Shown: positions 7,638 through 15,615 of the stretch, piece by piece | Layout: each line of letters starts with the position of its first letter | Position numbering within the stretch: position 1 is the first letter of the stretch | NCBI GenBank assembly: GCA_937870915.1 | Contig: CALMZQ010000183.1 | Span: 1 to 60,316, forward strand | From: an uncultured Ignavibacteria bacterium | GTDB lineage: Bacteria; Bacteroidota; Ignavibacteria; Kapaibacteriales; Kapaibacteriaceae | Direction: 5' to 3' | Length of the DNA: 60,316 bases | Position numbers and translations under genes: made by a program | Notes under the pieces: model-generated | Told to the model about the DNA's origin: nothing | What the model saw: only the letters and a program-made list of their open reading frames with translations | The model's database searches: none

Positions 7638-8635
7638 CGCAACGCTTCTCGCACCCTAGCACTCACAACATCCAGGATCCAGACAACCGCGGTGATAAGG
7701 ATCACGAGTGTGCCCACTTCGTGATAGCGTGCTAGACCTTGGTATTGAGTGAGGAGGGTACCGATCCCTCCGCCCCCTACAAAGCCGATGATGGTGGCCA
7801 TGCGGACGTTTATGTCCCAACGGTAGATGGTGAAGGACAGGAAGGGGATAACACATTGCGGGACAATGGCGAACCACAGGACTTGTATGCGATTGGCACC
7901 GGTGGCAGAGATAGCCTCTATTGGGCCGGCGTTGACGTCTTCGATTTGCTCACTGTATTGCTTTGTAAGGGATGCAACGGTGTGAATGACTAAGGCCAGC
8001 ATACCTGCAAATGGTCCGATACCAACCCAAACACTAAAGATGATTGCCCAGATGATAGGCTCCATCGAACGCATGATGTTGAGGATGATGCGAAGCCCCA
8101 TATAGATGGTTTTGCCTAAGGGGCTAGTTGCCATCACGTTTCGAGCGGCGGGGAAACTCAGAAGAAAACTTAAGGGGACTGCAACCACGGTGGCCATAAA
8201 GGCAGTGAAGATCGTAACGACCATGGCTGCGAGTGCTTCGCCGATCACATCGAACTCAGGCGTGAGGAGGGCACCGAAGATGCGACCTGCCCCCTGCAAT
8301 CCTTCACCGGAAAGGAACTCGATGGGTGAGATGTCTGTGATGATCCAACCGCCGATGATGCACGCTGTAAGCGCAATCCATCCCAGATGTGTAACGATCG
8401 TGCGAGCCTGACCTTCTGGAACGTCCAGGCCTGTGTAGAGTCGACCCAATGATGCGCCACGGAGCACGCCGATCAAAGCCCAAAGGATGGCACCACTAAT
8501 GATGATACCTATAGACATTGGTCCAAACGCCCATGGCTTCACATCCATCAAGGATGGTACAATGACCCTTTCTATCAATGCCACAACTGTAGCACCAAGC
8601 AAAAGATCGATCACTATGGACATCATTCTCTTCAT
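7634..8635 (-). CDS. phnE: Phosphonate/phosphite-type ABC transporter permease
   Basis: Inner-membrane permease of 333 residues with about six or more hydrophobic segments. The family motif is seen in EAISATGANRIQVLWFAIVPQC, the EAA-type loop that contacts the ATPase, followed by RWDINVRMATIIGFVGGGGIG and a C-terminal LVILITAVVWILDVVSARVR. The start at 8635 (MKRMMSIVIDLLLG) lies 7 nt after the phnC stop; longer frames overlap phnC. The stop codon lies in a CTARCA-type octamer repeat. Substrate could be phosphonate, phosphite, phosphate or a related oxyanion. No C-P lyase genes are nearby. Confidence 0.88.
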   Translation of the reverse strand: MKRMMSIVIDLLLGATVVALIERVIVPSLMDVKPWAFGPMSIGIIISGAILWALIGVLRGASLGRLYTGLDVPEGQARTIVTHLGWIALTACIIGGWIITDISPIEFLSGEGLQGAGRIFGALLTPEFDVIGEALAAMVVTIFTAFMATVVAVPLSFLLSFPAARNVMATSPLGKTIYMGLRIILNIMRSMEPIIWAIIFSVWVGIGPFAGMLALVIHTVASLTKQYSEQIEDVNAGPIEAISATGANRIQVLWFAIVPQCVIPFLSFTIYRWDINVRMATIIGFVGGGGIGTLLTQYQGLARYHEVGTLVILITAVVWILDVVSARVREALR

Positions 8636-8648
8636 TAGCACATTAACG
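8634..8648. repeat. Two-unit CTARCA-type octamer at the phnC/phnE junction
   Basis: The sequence ATTAGCACATTAAC on the plus strand matches the TTAGCACA units of the long array at 7568-7637. It fills the 7-nt gap between phnC and phnE and contains the phnC stop codon on the minus strand. It is the shortest recognisable copy of the family. Confidence 0.55.
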
Positions 8649-9407
8649 AATCTCCACTTCCACCGCATCTTCACCATAGATGGTTGTGAACCACTCTTCG
8701 GTGATGTCATGCGGTGAACCATTGAAGACAAGTTGGCCGTCCTTGAGTGCGATAACGCGAGTTGCGTATTGGCGGACAAGTGAGAGAAAGTGAAGATTGC
8801 AGATCACCGTTGTTCCCATGTCCTTGTTGATCCGCTCGAGGTAGGTCATTACGGAATGTGACGTTGATGGGTCGAGCGAAGCAACCGGTTCATCTGCCAA
8901 GAGCATGCGCGGTTGTTGCATCAGTGCGCGAGCGATGGCAACTCGTTGTTGTTGTCCGCCGGAAAGTGCATCTGCCCTAACGCCGGATTTTTCTGCGATG
9001 CCTACCACACGTAGTGCTTCAAGCGCACGTGTGCGGAGTTCTTCGGAGAACCTGCCAAGCATGGCAGTAAGAGTCCCCGTTGACCCCAGAGCCCCATACA
9101 ACACATTGTTCAGGACGCTGTGTCGGGGGATAAGGTTGAAGTGCTGAAAGATCATGCCGATCTGACCGCGGTGTTTGCGCAGTGGATCGTTGGCGATGTG
9201 AGTTACGTCTTTGCCGTCGAACGTGATCGTTCCACCAGTAGGCTCAATAAGCCGGTTGAGGCAACGAAGTAAGGTGCTCTTGCCAGATCCGGACAGACCG
9301 ATGACGACGAGGAACTCCCCGGCCTCCACGTCAAAAGAAATTCCCTTGAGCGCTTGGAACCCGTTCGGATACGTATGTGTGAGGTTGCGTACCGAGAGCA
9401 ATGGCAT
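8643..9407 (-). CDS. phnC: Phosphonate/phosphite-type ABC transporter ATP-binding protein
   Basis: ATPase subunit of 254 residues, starting at MPLLSVRNLTHTYPNG. Walker A is GLSGSGKST, the Q-loop is in IGMIFQHFNLIPRHSVLNNVLYG, the ABC signature is ALSGGQQQR, Walker B is RMLLADEPVASLD, and the switch histidine is in TTVICNLHFLSL. NLHFLSLVRQYATRVIALKDGQLVF is typical of PhnC. It precedes phnE and follows the probable anti-sigma gene by 16 nt, as if in one transcript with the sigma operon. The matching solute-binding gene phnD is at 52576, not here. Confidence 0.9.
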   Translation of the reverse strand: MPLLSVRNLTHTYPNGFQALKGISFDVEAGEFLVVIGLSGSGKSTLLRCLNRLIEPTGGTITFDGKDVTHIANDPLRKHRGQIGMIFQHFNLIPRHSVLNNVLYGALGSTGTLTAMLGRFSEELRTRALEALRVVGIAEKSGVRADALSGGQQQRVAIARALMQQPRMLLADEPVASLDPSTSHSVMTYLERINKDMGTTVICNLHFLSLVRQYATRVIALKDGQLVFNGSPHDITEEWFTTIYGEDAVEVEIR

Positions 9408-9423
9408 GGCGCAAGATACGGTT

Positions 9424-9864
9424 CTAGGCTGTCTCCATCCGCCAAATCCCAACACCAATGAGGATCATCACCGGGATTCCCCAAAGCGCTATCGTTCCGT
9501 CAATATCCGGTGCTGTAAACGTAAAGGAGACAGGAGTGGATCCGGAAAACGCAATCATTACGGTTGACAGACCAAGTAAGAAGATGGCAGTGCCGAGAAG
9601 TCCACCATACTTGAGTATCCAGAACAAGGCTCTGTTGGGAGCTGGTGCGAGGGCAACGCGATTCATGATCGCCGAAGTGAGATCTTGCGAAGCAGCTGAT
9701 TGTTCTGTGGCTTGATAAAGCTCGCGCAGTCGCTGTTCACCGGACAACATATCGCGCAGCTGGGCTTCTCCCCAAAGCGTTCTCGCCCGCGCCCATTCAT
9801 CCGGCTTGAGAGATCCGTCGAGAAGTTTTGCAAGGAGTTCGTTGTGTTCGGGTGTGTTAGGCAT
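9424..9864 (-). CDS. Two-pass membrane protein, probable anti-sigma factor
   Basis: Encodes 146 residues and overlaps the end of the ECF sigma gene by 8 nt. The N-terminal ~75 residues are polar and helical (HNELLAKLLDGSLKPDEWARA), a typical cytoplasmic sigma-binding arrangement, and two hydrophobic segments follow (about 85-107 and 125-141). The C-terminus is short and cytoplasmic if topology is simple. No named domain is recognised. It is unrelated in sequence to the protein at 974-1525, although both sit directly after a sigma gene. Assignment is by context and topology. Confidence 0.65.
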   Translation of the reverse strand: MPNTPEHNELLAKLLDGSLKPDEWARARTLWGEAQLRDMLSGEQRLRELYQATEQSAASQDLTSAIMNRVALAPAPNRALFWILKYGGLLGTAIFLLGLSTVMIAFSGSTPVSFTFTAPDIDGTIALWGIPVMILIGVGIWRMETA

Positions 9865-10420
9865 TGGACAGCTCCAGATCCGGACAACGCTTTAAAAGTG
9901 CAGTCCTTAATAACGTTCGGCCTCTGTTGAGGCGGGTCTTCACCGTGCCAAGGGGCATACCGGTAATCTTTACGATCTGTTCATAGGAACACTCTTCACC
10001 ATAGAAGAGCTCCATCACAGCGGCGTAGAGTGGGGGCATGAGAGACATTTCTTCGCGAAGGACCTGCTCAACTGTGTCGCGAGAGAGCTCATCAAAAAGT
10101 TCCGGTTCGATCCATGACGGTGTGACTTCTTCGTCAAGCTGCAATGCAATTGGCATTCGTCGCTGTTTTTGAAGAGCATTGAGACAAGTTGTGTAGACGA
10201 TCCTATAGAACCATGTTGCAAAGGAGGAGCCCCTTCTGAAACTGGCCAGGGACGTATAGGCCTTAACAAAGGCGTCTTGCACCAGATCTTCGGCTTCGTG
10301 ATCGTTCTGCATTAGTCGTTGTGCAAGCGACAGAGCCTTTCGTTGATATGCAGCAACCAACAAAGCATATGCCTGTTGGTTGCCTGACAACACACGGTCT
10401 ATGATCTCTGCGTCGGTCAT
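9857..10420 (-). CDS. ECF-family RNA polymerase sigma factor
   Basis: Sigma factor of 187 residues. Region 2 shows NDHEAEDLVQDAFVKAY and FATWFYRIVYTTCLNALQKQRR. Region 4 shows the helix-turn-helix around CSYEQIVKITGMPLGTVKTRLNRGR, the strongest match to the RpoE/SigW type. Its ATG overlaps the stop of the upstream DUF6249 gene (ATGA), and its own end overlaps the probable anti-sigma gene. This is the second ECF module in the window. Regulation is presumably by the membrane partner; the promoter target is unknown. Confidence 0.93.
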   Translation of the reverse strand: MTDAEIIDRVLSGNQQAYALLVAAYQRKALSLAQRLMQNDHEAEDLVQDAFVKAYTSLASFRRGSSFATWFYRIVYTTCLNALQKQRRMPIALQLDEEVTPSWIEPELFDELSRDTVEQVLREEMSLMPPLYAAVMELFYGEECSYEQIVKITGMPLGTVKTRLNRGRTLLRTALLKRCPDLELSNA

Positions 10421-11019
10421 TTCTTTTCGAGACGGTTGGCGATCAAATGATAGCCGATAAGCCCTATTCCGCCAAAGAGGAGGGAGCTGGAGATAAAGAC
10501 AAGGGGCTGGTGGTTTTCATTGATCATGGAAGAACTCACGATCACGAAGGCAACGAGCAGACCGAGTCCCACTCCGGCGAGCAACATACCAAAACGAAGT
10601 GCGCCGTATTTCTTGCTCGACTCGTCGTTGCGATCGATGAGAAGAGAGGGGTCCATACCCTTTTCGATCATGGCCATACGCAGTACACGTTTGGATTCGA
10701 TACCCCGCCAGACAACGAAGAAGGAACCGAAGATCGCGATGATTGGGATCATTACCCCTATGATGTCCTGAGGATCTGTCCCACGGTGTTGCCGAAGTTC
10801 TGTTTCGCGGAGCTCATAATCATGCTCCTTCTGCATACTGTCGAGACGGAATTGTTCACCCGCTGTTAGTCCCTGAGGTTCAGCCTGTGGGGTGACGGTC
10901 TCCTGAATCACTTTGCCGTCCTTGGAAACAGTAGTTAGCGTCTTTGTGGTGGTGGTCTCTTCGGCGCGCAGGAATGTCACGCCAACGATGGTTAAGAGCA
11001 CGATGAGTAGGTGTTTCAC
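10417..11019 (-). CDS. DUF6249-type membrane protein
   Basis: Encodes 200 residues from a GTG start at 11019, preceded by AGGATC; longer frames run into the divergent cmk gene. A signal peptide or first membrane helix (HLLIVLLTIVGVTFLRA) is followed by a polar region (TTTTKTLTTVSKDGKV), a helical segment and three hydrophobic helices. The IGVMIPIIAIFGSFFVVW block, then RMAMIEKGMDPSLL and a final pair of helices, matches the DUF6249 pattern. It is the first gene of the ECF sigma operon and its stop overlaps the sigma start. Function unknown; such proteins often accompany sigma/anti-sigma pairs. Confidence 0.65.
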   Translation of the reverse strand: MKHLLIVLLTIVGVTFLRAEETTTTKTLTTVSKDGKVIQETVTPQAEPQGLTAGEQFRLDSMQKEHDYELRETELRQHRGTDPQDIIGVMIPIIAIFGSFFVVWRGIESKRVLRMAMIEKGMDPSLLIDRNDESSKKYGALRFGMLLAGVGLGLLVAFVIVSSSMINENHQPLVFISSSLLFGGIGLIGYHLIANRLEKK

Positions 11020-11098
11020 GGAAGATCCTGATGAAGTGTGGAATTTCCGGTTTAGACAGCAAGAGTAGGTCAGGGTTTCACGTAGATTTGTTGCGCCT

Positions 11099-11800
11099 AT
11101 GAAAAAGATCATCGTTACCATCGACGGACCTGCCGGAGCAGGCAAGAGCACAACGGCCAGACGCGTGGCTGAACGGCTTGGATACATCTACATCGATACC
11201 GGTGCCATGTATCGGGCTGTTACCCTGGCGGCATTGCGCCAAGGCACTGCCATGACCGACCACGAGCTCGGAGAGCTGGCTACTGCTACCGAGATTCAGA
11301 TGGAGCCCGGTTTTAATGGCCAAACCGTTGTGATGAATGGTGAAGATGTGACCAAGGCCATACGTCAAGCAGACGTAACGAGCAATGTGAGTCAGGTTAG
11401 CACATTCCCATCTGTGCGCCGCGCCCTTGTTCTTCGTCAGCGCGCAATGGGATTCAACGGCGGTGTTGTTATGGACGGAAGAGATATCGGCAGCGTTGTT
11501 TTTCCAAATGCGCAAGTAAAGGTCTTTCTCGTAGCTGACCCGGAGGAGCGCATTAGACGTCGGCTCGCTGAAGCACTTGACCGTGGAGATGAGATCGACG
11601 CCGAACAGGTGCGAAATCAAATCATGGGCAGGGACAAACTCGATAGCGAGCGTGCAGATAGCCCCCTTGTAAAGCCGGATGGAGCAACAGAGATCGACAC
11701 AACACGTCTAACGATCGACGACCAAGTGGAGCAGATCCTGGCAATGGTGCATAGCTACCAGAAGACCTATGATTTGGTCTCCAAATACGGAAACTTCTAA
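11099..11800 (+). CDS. cmk: Cytidylate kinase
   Basis: Phosphorylates CMP and dCMP with ATP. The 233-residue protein has the P-loop GPAGAGKST at residues 10-18, the CMP-binding YIDTGAMYRAVTL segment, GRDIGSVVFPNAQVKVFL and the lid RIRRRLAE. The Cmk insert region is present (about residues 55-110). The length is typical. It is divergent from the sigma operon across a 79-nt gap and lies 24 nt before ispH, with which it is probably co-transcribed. Confidence 0.95.
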   Translation: MKKIIVTIDGPAGAGKSTTARRVAERLGYIYIDTGAMYRAVTLAALRQGTAMTDHELGELATATEIQMEPGFNGQTVVMNGEDVTKAIRQADVTSNVSQVSTFPSVRRALVLRQRAMGFNGGVVMDGRDIGSVVFPNAQVKVFLVADPEERIRRRLAEALDRGDEIDAEQVRNQIMGRDKLDSERADSPLVKPDGATEIDTTRLTIDDQVEQILAMVHSYQKTYDLVSKYGNF

Positions 11801-11824
11801 TTCCTTGTTGGTGATCTCACACGT

Positions 11825-12715
11825 ATGAATGTCTCCATCGACCGGTTCAGTGGCTTCTGCTGGGGCGTTGTCCGCACAGTTCAGATTGCAGAAGACCAAC
11901 TTGCAGAAACACGCAGCAATAGAAACGTCTATGTCCTCGGACATATCATCCACAATCCCAAAGAGATCCAACGGCTTGAGGATAAGGGGCTTACCACGAT
12001 CACTTCAGACGATTTCCCGCGTCTGGCCCATTCAGGTGCAAAGGTTATCATCCGTGCCCATGGTGAGCCCCCTGAGACATATCGTAAGGCTTGGGAATAC
12101 GGTATTGAGATCGTAGATGCAACGTGTCCGGTGGTTACCAAACTTCAAGAACGCGTTCGCAAGTTTTGGGATCAAGACTATCAGATTGTGATCTTCGGCA
12201 AGAAAGACCATGCTGAGGTCCTCGGTGTACGCGGCGTAGTGCACGACCAATGTGTGGTTATCTCAACCGTAGAGGAAGCGGAGCAACTTGTTGCACTGGG
12301 GAGAAAGACCGTTCTCTTTTCCCAGACCACAATGGACCGTCCAACGTTCATTGCTGTACGTGACGTACTTAAGGCTCGCATAGCAGAGCTTGTTGTTGAT
12401 ACCATGGAAGACATCGCCACAGAATTCCACGCAAAAGATACCATATGTGGTCAGGTCAGCGGTAGGGAAGGCCAACTAGCCAAATTCGCTGCCCAGAACG
12501 ACGTGATCCTCTTCGTAGCCGGACGTGCCTCATCCAACGGCAAGGTCCTCTACAACGTTGCCAAGGCTGCTAATCCCCGAACATATTTTATTGAAACAAT
12601 CGCCGAGATCGATCCGGAGTGGTTGTCAGGCGCAACATCCGTAGGCATCTCAGGAGCCACCAGCACTCCACATTGGTATATGGAAGAGGTGAAGGAGTTT
12701 GTGGCTAGTTACTAG
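11825..12715 (+). CDS. ispH: 4-hydroxy-3-methylbut-2-enyl diphosphate reductase
   Basis: Last enzyme of the MEP isoprenoid pathway, making IPP and DMAPP with a 4Fe-4S cluster. The three cluster cysteines are in GFCWGV, DATCPVVTK and DTICGQVSGREGQ. Substrate-binding motifs are conserved: VLGHIIHNP, RAHGEPPE, KDHAEVLGV, FSQTTMD, GRASSNGK and GATSTPHW. The length of 296 is normal. The last residues ASY and the TAG stop come from the AGTTAC repeat that follows. cmk and ispH are adjacent in many bacteria. Confidence 0.95.
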   Translation: MNVSIDRFSGFCWGVVRTVQIAEDQLAETRSNRNVYVLGHIIHNPKEIQRLEDKGLTTITSDDFPRLAHSGAKVIIRAHGEPPETYRKAWEYGIEIVDATCPVVTKLQERVRKFWDQDYQIVIFGKKDHAEVLGVRGVVHDQCVVISTVEEAEQLVALGRKTVLFSQTTMDRPTFIAVRDVLKARIAELVVDTMEDIATEFHAKDTICGQVSGREGQLAKFAAQNDVILFVAGRASSNGKVLYNVAKAANPRTYFIETIAEIDPEWLSGATSVGISGATSTPHWYMEEVKEFVASY

Positions 12716-12882
12716 TTACTCAGTTACTAGTTACTCAGTTACGAAGTTACAGAGTTACGTAGTTACTATTCGATGAACGAAATTGGTGTAGTGTACGTCA
12801 TTGTGGGCGTTAAGGGTTAACTTTGACGTAACAGAGTAACTACGTAACTGCGTAACTCTGTAACTGAGTAACTCTGTAACTG
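12704..12882. repeat. Long inverted repeat of AGTTAC units before tmRNA
   Basis: From the end of ispH, 7-8 bp units AGTTAC-N(1-2) run to 12766. After a spacer of about 70 nt, complementary GTAAC units run from 12836 to 12882. The left arm 12721-12766 pairs with the right arm 12836-12882 along about 46 bp with roughly five mismatches and one bulge. The right arm ends 7 nt before the first base of mature tmRNA. The spacer itself shows no gene. Confidence 0.85.
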
Positions 12883-12889
12883 ACGAATT

Positions 12890-13254
12890 GGGGATGTAAC
12901 GGTCTCGACGGGGTGAGGCGATCACGAAGATGCGTGTCGAGCTACGCTGGTGGAGCTCGTTAATACAACCGGCGAAAACAAACATGCAGATAACTTCGGT
13001 TATCGCATGGCTGCTTAATTAAGTAGCTATGCCATCGGACGGAAGGGTGCTTGTTACCTTCCTCTCCGGTGACGCTCTCTAACAAGCTGGCGTGCAGCCG
13101 AGCAACAGGGCATAGCGCGAGACAACACTGAGGCTGGCTGAATGGGACCTATCGATCGGTTACCCACTCGGCGAGAAAAGGTAGATCGAAGACACACGTG
13201 GTAAGCTTCGGGTGGTCCACTTCGGACCCGGGTTCGACTCCCGGCATCTCCACC
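12890..13254 (+). ncRNA. ssrA: tmRNA (transfer-messenger RNA)
   Basis: Rescues stalled ribosomes by trans-translation. The 5' end GGGGATGTAACGGTCTCGAC is the standard tmRNA start and pairs with CATCTCC at 13245-13251; the T-arm GGTTCGACTCC is just before it. The resume codon is probably GGC at 12971. The tag reads GENKHADNFGYRMAA and stops at TAA (13016-13018). The MAA end resembles Chlorobi tags. CCA is not encoded exactly (ACCC). The tRNA-Gly gene begins within a few bases of the 3' end. Confidence 0.95.
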
Positions 13255-13257
13255 CAA

Positions 13258-13330
<73 letters not shown>

Positions 13331-13352
13331 CGGTTACGGATTGATAACGTTG

Positions 13353-13398
13353 GTGGTTGTTCATATCACATAATCTTTGCTGTGATATCACCAACCAC
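13353..13398. promoter_or_regulatory. Two-part dyad upstream of arsC
   Basis: An inner perfect stem, ATATCACA (13363-13370) with TGTGATAT (13381-13388), is nested inside an outer stem, GTGGTTG (13353-13359) with CAACCAC (13392-13398). It lies between tRNA-Gly and the arsC start at 13411. It could be an operator for an arsenic-responsive repressor, a leader hairpin, or the end of the tRNA transcript. There is no T-run, so a standard terminator is less likely. Confidence 0.5.
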
Positions 13399-13410
13399 AT
13401 AATCGTTCCT

Positions 13411-13866
13411 ATGGCCTCAACACCTCGCAAGATGAATGTCCTCTTCCTGTGCACCGGCAATTCTTGTCGCTCCCAAATGGCAGAAGGTTGGGCCAAGACG
13501 TTGCTATCTGATAAGTGTGTTGCCTATTCGGCGGGAATAGAAGCGCACGGACTTAATCCTATGGCTGTACGTGTGATGGCCGAGGTAGGCATAGATATCA
13601 CAACACAACTATCGCAGACGATTGATGAGCTCCCAAAGATCGCATGGGACCTTGTGGTAACAGTGTGTGATTCCGCTCGAGAACGTTGTCCATACCTGCC
13701 TGGTGTTGCAGTAACCATACACCATTCGTTTGACGATCCACCTGCTCAATCAAATGGTCTTGCTGAGATAGATGCCATCGAAGTCTATCGCAGGGTACGA
13801 GACGAAATAAAGAGTTTTGTGGTAGCACTTCCGGCCTATTTCACGCCCATCACAGAGTCGGTATGA
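13411..13866 (+). CDS. arsC: Arsenate reductase, thioredoxin-coupled LMW-PTPase type
   Basis: Reduces arsenate to arsenite. The 151-residue protein has the phosphatase-like loop CTGNSCRS near the N-terminus, the two further redox cysteines in [17 protein letters not shown], and the FDDPPAQ loop. This is the Staphylococcus/Bacillus type, which uses three cysteines and thioredoxin. The start at 13411 ([14 protein letters not shown]) is preferred; the ATG at 13432 is also possible. Its stop overlaps the acr3 start (ATGA), giving a coupled resistance pair. No arsR regulator is nearby. Confidence 0.92.
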   Translation: MASTPRKMNVLFLCTGNSCRSQMAEGWAKTLLSDKCVAYSAGIEAHGLNPMAVRVMAEVGIDITTQLSQTIDELPKIAWDLVVTVCDSARERCPYLPGVAVTIHHSFDDPPAQSNGLAEIDAIEVYRRVRDEIKSFVVALPAYFTPITESV

Positions 13867-14879
13867 GCCTGCTCGATAGGTATCTCACGCTCTGGATCCT
13901 CGGCGCAATGGTGATCGGTGTGTTGGTCGGGATATTCGTCCCCGGGTTTCCGGTGATGTTGGAGTCGATGCAAACGGGTACCACCAATATCCCTCTTGCT
14001 ATCGGACTGATCGTAATGATGTATCCGCCCCTTGCCAAGGTACGGTATGAACTCTTGGGCGAAGCATTTCGAGATACCAAGGTCCTTGTGTTATCGTTGG
14101 TCCAAAACTGGCTCATTGGGCCGGTCTTGATGTTCATATTGGCAGTGACCTTCCTGCCAGACAAGCCGGAGTACATTCAGGGACTGATCATGATCGGTCT
14201 TGCACGGTGTATCGCAATGGTGATCGTGTGGAATGACCTAGCATGCGGAAACAGAGAGTATGCCGCCGGACTTGTTGCCTTTAACAGCATTTTTCAAGTC
14301 TTGTTCTACAGTGTATACGCGTGGTTCTTCCTCACGTGGCTCCCGCCAATGCTAGGATTGGAGGGGGCTTCTGTGAACGTATCCATGGGGCAGATCGCAG
14401 AAAGTGTACTCATCTATCTCGGATTGCCTCTCGCAGGTGGGTTCCTCACGCGGGTGATTTTACGGAGGATGAAGGGCGATGTTTGGTACGACTCGGTGTT
14501 TATCCAACGCATTGGCCGACTCACCCTGTTAGCGCTTGTGTCAACAATCATGATCATGTTCAGCCTCAAGGCAACAAGTATCGTAGCCGTTCCACTGGAT
14601 GTAATTCGCGTTGCTATTCCACTCACGATCTACTTCATCGTGATGTTTGCGGTAAGCTGGGTGCTGAGTAGGGCAATGGGTACGGACTATGAACGTACGA
14701 CAACGTTGTCCTTTACAGCGGCATCGAACAACTTTGAACTTGCCATTGCCGTGGCGATCGCCGTTTTTGGTCTCAGTTCAGGTCAAGCCTTTGCGGCAGT
14801 GATCGGCCCCCTTATCGAAGTACCTGTGATGTTGCTCCTGGTACGTGTGGCATTGAAACAACGGTCACGGTTCGCCTAA
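13863..14879 (+). CDS. acr3: ACR3-family arsenite efflux transporter
   Basis: Inner-membrane arsenite exporter, 338 residues with about ten hydrophobic helices. Family landmarks are the [16 protein letters not shown] motif with its conserved cysteines, followed by [15 protein letters not shown], and late [20 protein letters not shown]. It receives arsenite from the ArsC product encoded by the overlapping upstream gene. The family name Acr3 (also called ArsB in some annotations) is secure. Confidence 0.94.
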   Translation: MSLLDRYLTLWILGAMVIGVLVGIFVPGFPVMLESMQTGTTNIPLAIGLIVMMYPPLAKVRYELLGEAFRDTKVLVLSLVQNWLIGPVLMFILAVTFLPDKPEYIQGLIMIGLARCIAMVIVWNDLACGNREYAAGLVAFNSIFQVLFYSVYAWFFLTWLPPMLGLEGASVNVSMGQIAESVLIYLGLPLAGGFLTRVILRRMKGDVWYDSVFIQRIGRLTLLALVSTIMIMFSLKATSIVAVPLDVIRVAIPLTIYFIVMFAVSWVLSRAMGTDYERTTTLSFTAASNNFELAIAVAIAVFGLSSGQAFAAVIGPLIEVPVMLLLVRVALKQRSRFA

Positions 14880-14901
14880 CGTCAAAGAGCTAGATTTGCA
14901 G

Positions 14902-15615
14902 ATGCTGACAAAGCGGCATCTGCCACGAACCATTCTGTTGATCGTCTTTATTTCTGCCATCTCATTCATGCGATCGCAGGAACCGTCCACATTTCAGGTG
15001 TGGGTGGAAGAGTCATTAGCCATGAATATTGCGGATCGTTGGGCCGGAAACGTACTTGTTACTGAATACGTTGTAAGTGGTTCGCGCCAATACGCCAGTG
15101 TTTCTGTGTGTCCAACAGTGCAGTACACGATTGTACCATGGCTTCTCGCAGAAGCTGCACTTTTCACAGAATACGCCGATCAGCTGGATATCTCGAATAT
15201 CATGGAAGTGCGTCCGTATGTAGCATTGCGCTATACGGACGTGGTGGATCGTTTGGAACCGTATCTGATGCTTCGACAAGAGTTTCGAAACATCTATTAC
15301 GTTGATTCTCAGACGTGGGAGGATCAATATCGCCTTAGACTTCGTATTGGTACACGTGTTGCCATCACTGATGAACGGATTGCTCCAGAGACGCTGTATG
15401 GTATCGCAGAGATGGAGTTCTTTCAAAACTTCGATCCTGCCCCAAAAGAATATTACAACGCGCGTGTACGTTTCCATGGCGGACTCGGATACAGGATTAC
15501 TGACCTTTGGAGTGGTGAGATTCATTATATGGTTCAACGGTCTCGGTCATACGCAAACCAACCGTTTGACTCTCATGATCACATTCTCCGGTTCACCGTG
15601 AGAAAGGCATTCTAA
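14902..15615 (+). CDS. DUF2490 outer-membrane-type protein
   Basis: A 237-residue exported protein. It has a signal peptide (KRHLPRTILLIVFISAISF), then FQVWVEESLAMNIADRW, typical of DUF2490, and alternating beta strands with conserved YRLRLRIGTR and a C-terminal aromatic strand ending RFTVRKAF. This is the pattern of a small outer-membrane beta barrel. A TTG six bases upstream could also be used. The stop and the next ATG share a base (TAATG), coupling it to the GH57 gene. Function unknown. Confidence 0.75.
   Translation: MLTKRHLPRTILLIVFISAISFMRSQEPSTFQVWVEESLAMNIADRWAGNVLVTEYVVSGSRQYASVSVCPTVQYTIVPWLLAEAALFTEYADQLDISNIMEVRPYVALRYTDVVDRLEPYLMLRQEFRNIYYVDSQTWEDQYRLRLRIGTRVAITDERIAPETLYGIAEMEFFQNFDPAPKEYYNARVRFHGGLGYRITDLWSGEIHYMVQRSRSYANQPFDSHDHILRFTVRKAF

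Noticed and set aside
7634..9407. Phosphonate degradation (C-P lyase) operon
   Set aside because: Only phnC and phnE are here; no phnG-M genes. Substrate is left open.
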